Origin: Dipetalonema caudispina
Lineage: Eukaryota; Nematoda; Chromadorea; Rhabditida; Onchocercidae
Assembly (NCBI GenBank): GCA_013365325.1
Contig: JABVXV010000020.1
Location: 310,001 to 374,000 of the forward strand
Length of the DNA stretch: 64,000 nucleotides
Direction: 5' to 3'
In this document: positions 1-12,102 of the stretch, in pieces
How the letters are laid out: each line of letters starts with the position of its first letter
How positions within the stretch are numbered: the stretch's first letter is position 1
Notes under the pieces: generated by a model
What the model was told of the DNA's origin: nothing
Database searches by the model: none
The model's input: the letters and a program-made list of their open reading frames with translations, nothing else
Position numbers and translations under genes: made by a program

Positions 1-2695
1 CCACAGGATAAATATGCCTATCATTACTCTTCATAGAACACATTACAAAAACTATTTGACTCATTTTTTAAGTTTTATTATCAACAGCTGCCCTTAAAAA
101 TTCTGAAATACTTATTTCTTCATGTTTAAAAAGGTCTCGAGAACTACTCATCTCTCTTAAAATTAATTCCGATATTATTTGCAGCTTATTTACCTACTTT
201 TTTTTTTTTTTTTTTTTTGTTAATTTTAAGTAACATTGATTGGTGGAGCAATTTCTCTCTGTGTAATAACATTATGATCTTTGAGAAAAAGAAAGGAGAA
301 AAGAGTATGGTCCAAATTTTGCAAATAGTTAATTTATAATAAGTGACACTTGCTGTAGGGATAAATGCGATGCGTAGTAATCATAAGCAAATGCTTTAAG
401 ATAGCTTTTAACTTTTAAATTTTATTGTTTAAAATTTGCAAAAATACTTGTGGATATTAATTAAAGTGAAACAAAGGTACAGGATCAGATTTTTGATTTC
501 TGTTGCTGTATATCTAATTTACATTCTTCTAGAAAATGTTGTTGATCGTAAAAGAATTGATGTTGGACACAGTGAAAATTAAGATTGTACCAAAAAAAAA
601 AATTCATATGTATCAGAAATACCATATTTTGGTGCCAATTCCGCTTCATTAAGCCTTAATCAAGTATTAGCATATGCAGAATAATTATCTTTCACATGTT
701 TGTTTGATATTCGTTCTGGCTCTATTCGGAATACCTCATGTCGCAGTTTTAGAAAAACTCTAATTCTTCTTTGTGGCATCAAATTGTTTCATAGAGCCAA
801 GATGTAAGATGTGCCAACTAGTCTTTACATTTCAAAAGCAAAGATTAACTTGCACATATGCACCTGTTGTGAAGATAAAGGTGTAGAAAGCTTTCATCAA
901 TCAATAATTAGCTTTGCAAAATAAAGAGTGTCGAAGTAAAAGGTAGAGAAGTTTAATGTGTCATATGAAAATACTGCACATAAGAACAATTTGTGGAAGT
1001 TAGTATGAAAATGATTGAAAGCTTAGAGCCTTCTGAAGACGGAAAAGTTTATTCAAAGTCGTTAGTAAAAGTCGAACATTTTTGGATTCATTGAAGACTA
1101 ATATCACGAAAAGTTTTTGAGAAAGCTGATACTACAAAACCACATTTGTTGCTACTGTGACTTTACTAACTCAATTAAAATGCAATAGCATTAAAGGTTT
1201 CAACATGTTAACAACTATATAAAACGTTGATTCTGTTGTAAAAATGATATTTTTATTTTGAAAATAGAAATTACAGTAAACATGATCATTGTAGATAGAT
1301 ATTAGAAGGCTGATAAATGGAATAGACAATACGACATCGATGATCATATCATAATCGCTGATTGAACAACGGCAATCTTTATTTACATATTTTTAAAGAG
1401 TGTAAGAAACAAGGAAAAAGTGTGAATTCTTTTATGTTGCAGAAATTTGTAGGAAACAATGAAAAGAAAAGGATATTCGATAAGATAAACGATAATAATA
1501 TTTCAGGATCGATGAAATTTCTGGAAGGAAATGTAAGCAATGATTATATTGGCATGGATGAAAGTATCATCCCATTTAAACAAATGCAATAGGGAATGAT
1601 ATTCTGAATAGGAGGAGTTGAAGAGAGGGAAGCATTTGAAGAATCGATTAAAAAAATGGAAATGAAGCCTAACCGTTGAAAAGTGCTCATCGATCCATAT
1701 GCATTCATTTCAACAGATACACTAAAATATAGAGGATTTATTTTATCTGTGGAATTTTTTGAGGAAGCATTTCTTGTATGTTAATTATTATCATATGGAT
1801 TTTATCATTTCTACTTAGTTGAGATCGTCATGATCATGTCATCGGTATCTTAATGTAGTTTTTGTGAATAAAATTTAATGGAAAAAGATTTAAAATTTCT
1901 TCATCTTCTTCATCATCCTTCTCATCTTTCTATTCTCCTTAAGATAGAAATTATAGTTGTTACCTAATCATTAACAAGTACATACTTTCTTGATTAATTT
2001 GGAAAGAAATGTACTCCTGCTTAACCAGCTATTGAAATTATTATCCAATTTTTTATAGATTGCCCATACACATAGAATCATGAAATTAATATTTTGACCT
2101 TCATTCTTTTCACACAATTTTAAAAAAATAGCTGTCACTGATTTCATTAACTTGTGTCGTTTGAAATTAATTTTTCCCATCAAATTTTGTTTTTGTATCA
2201 TTTTTTTCCAGTAGCATGAAATAATGTTTGTTTTGTTGATTCAGTGATAGAACTGATATGAATAAATTCAAAATTATTAAATATCAATTCTTTGAATTAT
2301 TTAGGAAGCTGTTCTGCATCATAATAAGGCTCATTTTAAAAGTAATATCAATTTATAAGTAAGCAAAAAAAAAAAAAAATGGGTATGATTACATCGATAT
2401 TTTAAGTATTCGTAAAATTATCTTACAAAACTATTTCAATTCTATTAAATTGTGAAATTTCCATAGTCAGTTGGTATCGTTTGTACAACGGTAAGTACGA
2501 TGCTAAAAGTGATTCATCTGTATGATTATTTAATCCATACATATGACCACGTTATGAACAATAATTTTTTAACCTAAATTGTTTCGAAAAAAATGAATAA
2601 ATAATAATTCAAACTTGAACAATGTAAATTTCTAGACAGGATTGCACCAATTTAACAATTTTGATATGTAAAACTTAAAGCAAATATGTAGAACT
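1..2695. other. Gene-poor AT-rich stretch
   Basis: No convincing gene was found. The stretch is AT-rich with short homopolymers, for example a T run near 200-218. The only notable item is an open frame at about 1362-1592, listed separately as a possible transposase remnant. The 3' UTR of the minus-strand membrane protein gene ending at 2696 should fall in the right-hand edge. Confidence 0.5.
1341..1592 (+). pseudogene. Possible degenerate Tigger/pogo-type transposase fragment
   Basis: A 76-codon open frame contains the stretch KKQGKSVNSFMLQKF followed about 25 residues later by SGSMKFLEGN. This order resembles the second helix-turn-helix (CENP-B-type DNA-binding) part of Tigger/pogo transposases, where a 'WF...R..G.PVS...L..KA' motif precedes a 'F..S..WL..F' motif. 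There is no ATG at the start of the frame, the frame closes at 1590-1592, and no DDE catalytic region was recognised nearby. If the reading is right, this is a dead remnant. The match was made by eye and could be chance. Confidence 0.22.
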
Positions 2696-3478
2696 TCAAG
2701 CAAAAACTATCCTATCTTCTTCCTCATCATCAGCAATGACATTTTCTGCTGGACAAACTAAATTCAATTTTAGTAAAAGATAAAGTACCAGAGAAACAAC
2801 AATAAGAAGTAGTATAGAAATTAAATAAGCAATAACAGTAGGCTGTAATCGGAAACAACATTCGGTACTGGTTTCACCACAACAGGAATAATAATGAAAC
2901 GCTGAACCCATCGGACATTGAATATACCTGAAACTAAGTTAGAAATGTATGTTTCCTTATCAATTACGAAATTTCCGCTTCTACATGGAGTTGACGGATT
3001 TAAGCAACAGTAGAAGAAAGCTTGCATAATTCTTGAAAGAATTTTTGAAAAAATTTTCATTTGATCAAGAATTTGCTCTTTCATCCAATTTGAAAGTTAT
3101 ATTTATTAATTCAAATATCCCAAGAATCTACATTCTTCTGATATAATAGTGAAGATAAGTTCTCACTAAACAAAAATAAAATGATTGTACCATAAATCAA
3201 TGAAAACTTATCTTGTGATGAAGCATCAAAAAAAGAAATGAAATAGGTTGAATTTCGTATTCATATTTTCTTACGAGTAAAAAAAAGAATTGTTACCTGC
3301 TTACAGTTCGATTGCGACACCACTGTCCATAGTGTTTGTTTGACCAGGTAGTTGGTTTCGGGTACTTTTCTCGACCATCATCAACCGGATCCGGCCATAC
3401 TTCAGCGAAGACGAGAATTTCGTTTATTAGACAAATTAACACAGTAATAATGCATGAGGAATAAAACCTGAACAACAT
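2696..3478 (-). CDS. Small Cys-rich single-pass membrane protein (Shisa/VOPP1-like layout)
   Basis: Two exons, 3478-3297 and 2927-2696, join in frame (GT donor GTAAC, acceptor TTTCAG) to give 137 residues ending in TGA. The order is an N-terminal signal peptide of about 25 residues (MLFRFYSSCIITVLICLINE onward), a short ectodomain with tryptophans and cysteines, then the paired-cysteine motif YYSCCGETSTECCF. A strongly hydrophobic segment of about 22 residues (VIAYLISILLLIVVSLVLYL) follows, then an acidic cytoplasmic tail (DDEEED). The combination of signal peptide, CC...CC cluster, one membrane span and short tail recalls Shisa and VOPP1-type adaptors, but no family assignment is firm. The acceptor TATAG lies directly before the ATG at 3478, which fits trans-splicing. 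The protein is probably secretory-pathway or plasma-membrane located; its role is unknown. Confidence 0.72.
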
Positions 3479-4236
3479 CTATAAATATATCATTAGTACT
3501 ATTGCAACTTGTCAAATGTGATCGTTGTAGATTTAATAATGTTTTAAATAACTGTTTACAGTTGCGCCTATCGGAATGATATAGAGCAAATGAATCGGTT
3601 ATTTTCTTCTCGTTAATGAGCAGAAAATGAAGAAATAAAATTTGAAAGTTTTTAAAAAGGAGAGAAATATAAAATTGAATCAAAATGCCAAAAAGACTCC
3701 AAGCGGTAATTTCCATTGTATTGCCGTACATACCGAAAATTTCACCTGAAATTGGCATAAATTTTAAGAAGGACGTCAAAAGGGCGGGTATTACGAAACA
3801 GAAATGAAATATTACTTTTTTAATGAATATATTGAATTCTATTAGAAATGAAGCAGTAAAAGAGGTTGAAAGAAGTAGTGTAGTGAAGGAGGGAAGATGG
3901 AAGAAAGAAAAGACACAATTGACAATTGACAATCACCGATCGTTTGTTGAAATGAGGTGCTATTAAACAGAAGCGGAGAGGTAAGGGTAAAACATAAGCG
4001 CAAAAGGGAATGTTAAGATATTAATGTTTTTTCTTCTCTCTTGACAAAATCTTTCTCAAATCTCTTAAAGGCAGTTGATTTATTATTCATTACAAGGATA
4101 TCATTGGATTTTATACTTCAATTAGATCAACAAAATATTTATTGCCTTCTCTCTTTGATCCTTGTACCGGTTTATGTCATTTGTAAGTTGATCAATTTCA
4201 CAAACTACTCTCGTAATTAATTATCTTGCAATATTA

Positions 4237-4258
4237 CCCGCCCCCCTCCCCCCCTCCT
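4237..4258. repeat. C-rich tract (G-rich on minus strand)
   Basis: In very AT-rich surroundings this segment reads CCCG, then six C, T, seven C, TCC. The minus strand therefore has G runs of 2, 7, 6 and 3 separated by single bases, which could fold as a G-quadruplex (i-motif on the plus strand). It lies about 760 bp upstream of the minus-strand membrane protein gene. Whether it is regulatory is not shown. Confidence 0.6.
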
Positions 4259-6120
4259 ATAGGAACTTTTTCATTGCGAAATTAGCCTAAAGAATCGACA
4301 GATTACCTTTTTCATTTTTAAGTTGGAATAAATCAAAAAATGATTAAATAATTGATGAAATCTTTTTTGGTGCAAAAAATAAGCAAAAAAAAAAAAAGAA
4401 AAAAGCATAATAATAGAATGAAATCCAATCGTTCGATACATTAAAATGGTAATGGAAATCTTTGGCGGCAATGTTATTGGAATCAATCAATGATTGCAAG
4501 TTTATATATATTCTTTCCTCGTTCATGAAGCGGGAATTTTGAGTAAGAAAGTAGTAGCAGAGAAAGATAACGGAATACTTCTAGTAAATAACATATGCTT
4601 TCATGTTTTGAATTTTTCTATAGTTTATGCCAAATTTGTCTGTTGAAAAGATACACGAAAACTGGTTTGACTATAAAATGTAGTGATAGATGTGTCAATA
4701 TAATCATAGTTTTAAAACGAAATAAAAAATTTTTTTCTAATAAAATTCGCTAAGAATAAGATTTTGTTACCATTTTTTTTTGAAAAGGATGAAAAGTCTG
4801 TTTGGTCTACGTATTTTACGCATCTGACTGTTTTGTTTAGCTTACGTCTTTTACGTATCGGATTGTATTTGGTTTTACGTTTCGATTACATGATTACATC
4901 TCTGCGCATTTAATTACTTTTGAAAATATTTGGCTCCCTATTCATGTCCATAGGGATGTCGCTTTATCAGTAAATACAAATTCATTGATAAGACAATGAT
5001 ACTAAATTGATCAAATAATTTTACGTTTATTTAGATTATTATGATTTAAATGTGACAATTATCATTCGATGTGATTTCGAAGAATGGGTTAACTTCTTAT
5101 TATCAACTATTTAATTATTATCATTACTGATGGAAACATTTATCAATTTACTCATAATGTTTTTCATTCAAAAGTAACTTATTCTAAATTGTAAATTTTG
5201 TATTTTCGAAATAAACAACAAAACATCGAGGATGAGCGCACTATTAGAACAATTTTCGGATTTCATTAACATTACCAAAACTTACTGATAATCCTTAATT
5301 AACCCGATCGAATTTTATTTTAAGGAATAGGACATGTGATGATTCATGTGTGTCATGTTTAGTTTAACAGTTGGAGATCGAATAACAATCAGGTTTTTTA
5401 AAAAACATGAAATCTCATAGATCAAAGTGTTCATGTGAATTTGATACCTTGGAAAAAAGGTGAATTAAAAATTTGATGACAACATGGCTAAGTGGAGAAG
5501 AGTCATTTTTCTAATATCTGATTAAATTTACTGAGTTAAAAATGAATTTTCAAGTTGGTTCAACTCATTCGGCCAGTTTAACAGTTAATTCAAATCTTTC
5601 GCAACACTTTTGAAGAAAATTCTGTGTATCGTATTTTGATCTTAGGAATGATAGTCGTATTTTTTCTACTTCTTTAACGTTGATTGTATAACAATGTAAG
5701 GTATTGTCTGATAAGATAGGTTAAGAGATGATTTTTCATTCTTTACACTAATTTCTTCTTTTCCTCAATCACATAAAAAAAAGACGAAAAAAAAAAGTTT
5801 TGATGGATTTCTATTCTTCAATTTTTTTGCTCTCAGTCCTGTAATTAATAAATTGAAATTTGTTGTTTATATTGGTATATATCCTTGATTAGGTATTATG
5901 TATCATTTTAATAGCTTATTTCTTGCTTTCCTGATAATTTATCCTTATCGTTTATTTCAAATTCATTTTAGAATAAAGAATAAATAAATTATAAATAACT
6001 GAAAATAATTCTTGAAGTTTGTTCCTTTACAACCATACATAGGGAATTACCGTCACTTGTTCAACAGTCATTTGATAAATTGATAAGGTGTAACAGTTCC
6101 AATAAATGGATGTCTCGAGT

Positions 6121-6147
6121 AAAAAAAAAAAAAAAAAAAAAAAAAAA
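6121..6147. repeat. Poly(A) tract
   Basis: An uninterrupted A run of about 27 bases in intergenic sequence, with no gene context on either side. Confidence 0.9.
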
Positions 6148-7611
6148 TAGTCTTCCAGAAATGTCGTTTCTTCTTATGTTACACAATAACGAATGATTTC
6201 TCGATTAAAATGTGACGTCAATTCTATACAACAATCAAGTAACGATTTGAGTGAATAGATGACAAAAAAAAAAAAAAAAAACTGCTATAAATATTTGGTG
6301 GGTTACGTTTAAAATGATGTACAATGAAAATTAACATAATGGACATGGAAAATACTTCTAAAAAAAAAAATGTGACAAACAAGAATTAGTTCAGGATTTT
6401 CATGATACCTTAAGAAATAAATAAATTGTATTTCTCATTTTCGAGAATTTATCCAAGTTATCTTCAAATCCAAAATTGCAATGACTTGAAAATTTAATAA
6501 TTTGTTGGTATGAGTTTAATGTTAAGAGGGAAAGAAAAAACAATTATTTAAAATGTTTTGTGTTTATATGATGAATTTTAACCTACTAAAAATATTAAAA
6601 AGTGCTCAGCAACAAATAGTAAGGAGAAGAATTCGAACATTGATGAAAATGAAAATGCATGAAGACATAAATTTATTGTTTATTATCACTCAGATCAGAT
6701 CCATCAAATTGGTATCACGATATCACTGAGATCAGTTTCATTAAACGATCGCCAATATCACTAATGGAATGGAACTGTCCATAGAAATGTCATAAATTTT
6801 ATTTGTGAGGTGAAGATTTTTTTTTTTCTAAAAGTACTTCATTTCTCTCAAAAGTTTATGTTTTTGAGCGTGGTTGGTTTTTTTTTTTTTTGTTTTGCAA
6901 ATTCATTTTTAATTTTTTCTCTCTAAACTTTTTCCTGACTGTATAAGTTAATTTTACAAGTAATCAAGTCATGACAAATTTATTATTATTACTGCTAAAA
7001 CAATTTTTGGCATGATGAAAAGTTTCTGGTAGAGAAAGTTGATGGAGAACCAGGAACTTTGTAGGATGCAAGAAGATTCAAACTGATTTAAAAGATCATG
7101 TCCATGGTACACTGTGATATTTCAGAGCTCAACAATTTTCATTTCCAATTAAGATCAGAATTTTATTCTTTTTCAAAAACTGAGCAATTTTTCAACTTTT
7201 AGAACAAAATACTTCTAAGCCAAAATTCAACGAAATAAATTCTTGGGAAAATTGTAAGATCTTCCTCAGATATTCCAGAATATGGAAAGATTCAGAAAAA
7301 TGGGACTCATGAATAGAAACTGTTATAGCAACAAAATAAATGAAAAACTCATTAACATATTCCTATTCCTGAAAATATCTTTAGCAAAATTTTACAATCC
7401 TGCATAAATTTCATAGAGATTTCGCATGCATATTCAATGATAACAACATGTCCAAATATCTAATTATAAATACGAAGCCATTAAATTTCTGCGAAGTAAA
7501 AATTTATTTCGTACAAACTGGAGCGCGATTGTGAAGCTGTAAGGTCTAAATAAGGTCAAAGACTAAAGTATTTCAATAAACAAACCTAGAGCATAAGAAT
7601 TCATTACAGTC

Positions 7612-9358
7612 TCAATAAGCTCGTGCTCTGGAAGCTAAATGTTTGAAGATTATATTGTCATCAGGGAATTGGTTTTCGAATGGATTGTCGAATTTACAAC
7701 CAATTTCGAATGCTTTCGAACTGCTGAGACATTTTCCCGATCGCCACAAATACCACTCGTCATCTTTTTGGATTAGCTGTAATTAAATATTAAATATAAA
7801 ATATTTTTTCTATGTCACATATAGAATATGAAGAAACTTTCAAACAGGAATAGTGTGTCATATATATATGGGAACATATAATTTAAAGATCTATTAGATG
7901 AAATTGTTCGGAGGATAACTTTTTGATCATTTTAAAGAATTAAATTTGTATCCTTGAATGTAAATTTTAATACATCAAATTGAAGAAATTAACAAAATTT
8001 ACTCCGTATGAAATGAATTTGAAGCAGTTTTTGTCGCTTAATGATTTTGAATGATATACTAAATGAGCATTTGGACAAACGATGGCGCAGTAAACTTTCG
8101 CATCTTCACCTGAACCTTCCTATAAGAAAATAAATTTATGCAAAAAATTAGAAATTATGGCGAGTGAAAAAATCAATTCACTCTTTGGTATTAATATTTT
8201 CTATACTTCACCATTCTCAACTATTTTTATCCGATAATTATACCTGTGAGTTAAGGTAGTATGTGATCATTTAATATGATGGATAATTGATGAAATAAAA
8301 GAGGTCATAATATTAATCCACTCCCTTGAATTGATTTTTGTTCATCATTTCTAATTCAGAAACAGTATTTTATGATACTGAATTTAAAAAAAAAAAAAAG
8401 CCCTAAAAATGTTCTTTTTGTTCTCTACCAACTCCTATTGCATAAAAACTTAAATGAAACAATTAGAGTGAAGTTTTTAACTTGACTGTCCTAATTTTCA
8501 ATTCGGAATTCTTTTGTCTCACTTTAATTTCTCAATATTTTGATTTCAATTCATCACAAACTGTTGTACATTGAACACTTAATTATAACAAAATTTTCAT
8601 TTGCTATTAGGAAAAAAGTACAATAGATGGGATAATCTCTCTATGATATATGTTAAAGTCATATAAAGCTATAAAATAATATGCTAATGTAGCGCCTTTG
8701 ATTTTTATCAATAATCAAAAATAGTGTTGTTCGAAACAGTTCAGTTGTTCGTGATGCCTTAATGGGATGAAATTAATGAAAGATTTTCCTAAAACTGAAC
8801 GAAATTTAGTAATTAGTAAAAATTACGAAAACCCGAAATAGATTATTTGAATTTGCAAAAGAATTTCAAGCAATTTCTCCAGAACGACGAGTTCCATCCT
8901 AATTTTATTTCAGAGCACTGATGAATTATAAGATAATTTCAAAAAGGATTCAGTGTTCACTTTTTTTTTTTGCTTATGAAGACATAAATTGAATTTTATT
9001 ACTATTTTTTTTTTTTTTTTTTTTTTTAGGGAAATAAAATGACTAACTTTATAGCAACCGGAACCTTCTGGAGCATTTCTACCCGTTTCAGATTCTTCAT
9101 TTTTCAAAACCAAATGACAGCCAATCTTTCCTGATACGCTATCCCCTCCTTTATCATTTGCTGTACAATCCAATTTTCGAAACTCTACAACAATTGGAAT
9201 TTTTGCTGATATTATTTTAAATTAGATATGTTTAAATAATACTGTTTATTAATTCAGTGTAATTACTGAGGTTAGAAAAGTGAGAAAGTTCAAAACATAC
9301 GATGAAAAGCAGTAGTAAATCCGAGTATTGTAGAAACAGTGAGAGCTGTGCGGAACAT
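7612..9358 (-). CDS. Secreted Cys-rich protein, novel nematode-type family
   Basis: Four exons on the minus strand join in frame: 9358-9301, 9184-9048, 8119-8003 and 7776-7612 (acceptors TTGTAG, CTTATAG, TTACAG or similar). They encode 158 residues ending in TGA. The N-terminus MFRTALTVSTILGFTTA is a clear signal peptide. The mature chain holds eight cysteines, in the contexts LDC, IGCHL, SGCYK, VYCAIVC, KNCF, GKCL and IGCKF, enough for four disulfides. No membrane segment or catalytic motif is visible and I do not recognise a named domain. The C-terminal part (FKFISYG ... WYLWRSGKC ... FEIGCKFD) resembles the partial gene at 16.3-16.7 kb (YKFITSHG ... YYYTRIFTYDESNGRC ... YSVCKY), suggesting a local family. 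It is probably an excretory/secretory or body-cavity protein. The gene model is good; the function is unknown. Confidence 0.72.
9003..9028. repeat. Poly(T) tract inside intron 2 of the secreted-protein gene
   Basis: An almost pure T run just downstream (on the minus strand) of the GTTAGT donor that ends exon 2. It is intronic and is not part of the coding model. Confidence 0.8.
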
Positions 9359-10468
9359 TTTACGATAGTTTTAAGAACTTGAAAGATTGCGCAGTTAAAG
9401 AAAGGATCGCTATTTATAGGAATTTGTTAAATGTGATGCATTGTTGAGAGGATAGAGAGACAGAAGAAAAAGCTTCAGTGATATGCAAGGATAGATAGAT
9501 TACTGATAACTAGTTTTATTTCAAAATTGCTGTTTCGGATATTTTTGATATTCTCGAACAGAAGATAAGTTTTGTTAATCGTTATTATGCCTTTATCAAT
9601 ATCAAAAATCCTTCACTTTTACATCTCTTATTTATCAATAACTTGTTTCCCGCATCCGGTACACATATCTATCACCATACAATGAACAAATAAACTGATC
9701 AAACGAGCGGTATAAAAATATTAAACAGATACAATTTTCTCGCATTATAACCTTTAAAAAAAATTAGTATCCATTGCAGGAAATCTGAAATTTTTTCGGT
9801 TAATTTGCTTTTGCAACCAAATTTCTAAAAAACTAATTTTGATTATTTTTAGATATAAGAAAAAAAAATTCTGTATTAATTATAGTTACTATAGAAAAGA
9901 ATAAAGGTAAGATGAGGTTGAGGTGTTAAATGAACCTAAAATTCACAAACATTGGTGAAAATTTTAATTCAGTTATCGATATTCTAATTAAAAGCTTTCA
10001 CAATCTTTGAAAATCATTCCAGCGACAGATTCAAGCAAATGTTTCTGATAAACGGCCAAGGACCCGATGAATTCAACATGTTGTTGTATCATATGATACG
10101 AAACTGCTTTTTCTAAATCATTCCATCTTTTAAAAAAAGAAAATTAGTAACACCCCAATTAAAGCTTTCGTAGGAAGATAAGAAGAAAGTAAAACTTTGA
10201 ATAAATTTATGATCCGTTAATCATTAAAACTTCAAATCCATTTTGATTTAATCGATAGAATGGACATTGTAAAACAATTGACACTGTTATGGCAAGTTTT
10301 AAATGATCCAAAAAATAAGCTAAATTATAAAGCTGAACATTTTATAGTAATGGATAGTTGATAGCATCACCGTTCAGTAGTTTACTACTACTAAGAATCA
10401 TCAATCCATAACTCATAGACAGGTAAGTTAGAAATATTTAAAATCTGTAATTTCGCATGGAACTTCAT
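9359..10468. other. Intergenic region upstream of the secreted-protein gene
   Basis: AT-rich, with no supportable exon. It should contain the promoter of the minus-strand secreted-protein gene that starts at 9358. I see no recognisable element. Confidence 0.45.
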
Positions 10469-10808
10469 TTTACATTTTTGTAGTGCTAAATAAGCTAATC
10501 ATAGCTTTTTCACTTGTTCTTTGTGTAACAAAATAGGTACCTGAAGTTCGGGTATCTTTATATCGAGCTCTTTTCATCTCGCTATTTTGCTTAAATCAGC
10601 TAAATTATATAAAAGTTGGGAATGATCTAACAGTTGAGTGGCAACAAAAACAAAAGAGGTGTAAGTTTGGAAAGTCAAATATTTTCTTACGGATATGGCA
10701 AATTTCATCATCAAATTTAGCAGCCAAAGAAACGACACTACAGAAGGAAGCTATCGTAAACAATGTGTCGGAAATAAATTTAGCCGTTAAACTGAGCTGT
10801 TTATGCAT
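10469..10808 (-). CDS. Weak candidate: two-exon small secreted peptide
   Basis: A minus-strand ATG at 10808 opens a frame with a hydrophobic stretch (TLFTIASFCSVVSLAA) that could be a signal peptide, followed by KFDDEICHI and a GTAAG donor after 10691. A possible second exon (10540-10469, acceptor CTTCAG) joins in frame and gives RTYFVTQRTSEKAMISLF and a TAA stop, about 60-65 residues in total. It has no family match and few conserved features. It could be an unrelated coincidence of splice-like signals. It lies between the two Cys-rich secreted genes on the same strand, which is the main reason to record it. Confidence 0.25.
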
Positions 10809-11597
10809 ACTCACGCTTAATGAGTAACTTTAAGTTATTTTACCATTTTCTGACCATCCGAAGATTTCCTCTTATGTTTCTCCAAAACAGCATTGCAAAA
10901 TATGAATTTAGCAAAAGATTTTCTTTTCTTTTCTTTAATTTTTTTTTCTTTTGAATATTATATTAAAAAACGATGATTCAGAATCATCCCATTAATTCTC
11001 ATCAGTGCTATGAAAGATAATCATTTGATAAGTTAGCGTTAGAGATAATCTTTCAATTTCTTTCTTCAAAAAAAAAAAAAAACTTTTTCAGAAAAGATTA
11101 TGTGCCAAATACGCTTGTAAAAAGTTAAAGAAAAAAAACAGGATAGTGAGCCAATTCTTAAAAACTGTTAATTATAATTTCGTCATTTACAAGACCTATC
11201 AACCAATGTTGGAACAAAATTGTAATTAGACATTTTGAGACAAATTACTTATCATTGCCATAAATGATAATCACATTTTAACAGCATATTGAAAATCTGA
11301 TAAGTATATGTCAAGTATCATATGAGAGATAGGAGAATGAACCATAGTGCACATTTCTGAAATATTGTTAATCATTTCACAGAAGAAAAAAAGACCGGAA
11401 AATAAGGCTCAAATTTCAAAAATTCAACTAAACGCTAATCAGTTAAATAAGATGCAGGAAGGTAAACCGGAAGGAAATGAATTAGATGTACAGTAAATTA
11501 AATTGTTATTTATCTCTACTTTCTATTTATGATAAGTGAAATAAAAAAAGGCAACAAAAGCATATTCAGGTCAATTTGCATTTTGAATCATCAAAAC

Positions 11598-11673
11598 ATA
11601 TTGGAAAGAGAAGCTGGTAACTTTAATTTTTGAATCATCGAAAATTAAAGTTAACAGTTTCTCTTTCCAATAT
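11598..11673. repeat. Imperfect 33-bp inverted repeat (hairpin)
   Basis: The left arm 11598-11630 and right arm 11641-11673 are reverse complements with two mismatches and a 10-base loop. The arms begin ATATTGGAAAGAGAA on the left and end with its complement on the right. This could be a MITE-like remnant or a structured non-coding element. No target-site duplication was obvious. Confidence 0.8.
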
Positions 11674-11760
11674 TTCTGCTATCAGGCATATGATACTTAT
11701 TTTTTCCTCTTGAGCGATGAATCTTAATGGAAGAAATGAGATGATTAATTTTGAAATTTA

Positions 11761-12102
11761 TCAGAAAACACATTTTATTCAGATATCTGAGGATTCATCT
11801 TTACTTCGTGATATCAACGAATCATACACTTATCAGTTGAACATTCCTTACTATCATCAATTTCTTCTGCTAATAATTATTNNNNNNNNNNNNNNNNNNN
11901 NNNNNNNNNNNNNNNNNNNNNNNNNNNNNNNNNNNNNNNNNNNNNNNNNNNNNNNNNNNNNNNNNNNNNNNNNNNNNNNNNTCAGAAAACACATTTTATT
12001 CAGATATCTGAGGATTCATCTTTACTTCGTGATATCAACGAATCATACACTTATCAGTTGAACATTCCTTACTATCATCAATTTCTTCTGCTAATAATTA
12101 TT
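11761..12102. repeat. 100-N scaffold gap (11882-11981) flanked by identical 121-bp copies
   Basis: The 121 bases immediately left of the N run (11761-11881) are repeated exactly to its right (11982-12102). An exact overlap of both contig ends, ending right at the N block, is what an assembler leaves when two contigs share a k-mer-length end. It is therefore probably an artefact rather than a true tandem duplication. A frame that runs through the N block is not a gene. Confidence 0.93.

Larger units (their letters stand above)
3479..7611. other. Intergenic region, no gene seen
   Basis: About 4.1 kb of AT-rich sequence with no supportable exon. A 176-codon frame on the minus strand (3932-3402) lacks an early ATG and overlaps exon 1 of the membrane protein in another frame, so I do not call it. 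A C-rich tract (4237-4258) and several A/T homopolymers, for example A27 near 6121-6147, are present. Confidence 0.5.

Noticed and set aside
3402..3932. 176-codon minus-strand open frame rich in Phe, Leu and Ile
   Set aside because: It begins with a non-ATG codon, overlaps the signal-peptide exon of the membrane protein in another frame, and its hydrophobicity follows from A/T-rich codons. No domain was recognised.
11717..12061. Open frame running through the N gap
   Set aside because: It exists only because N is read as unknown residues, and the two halves repeat the duplicated flank.
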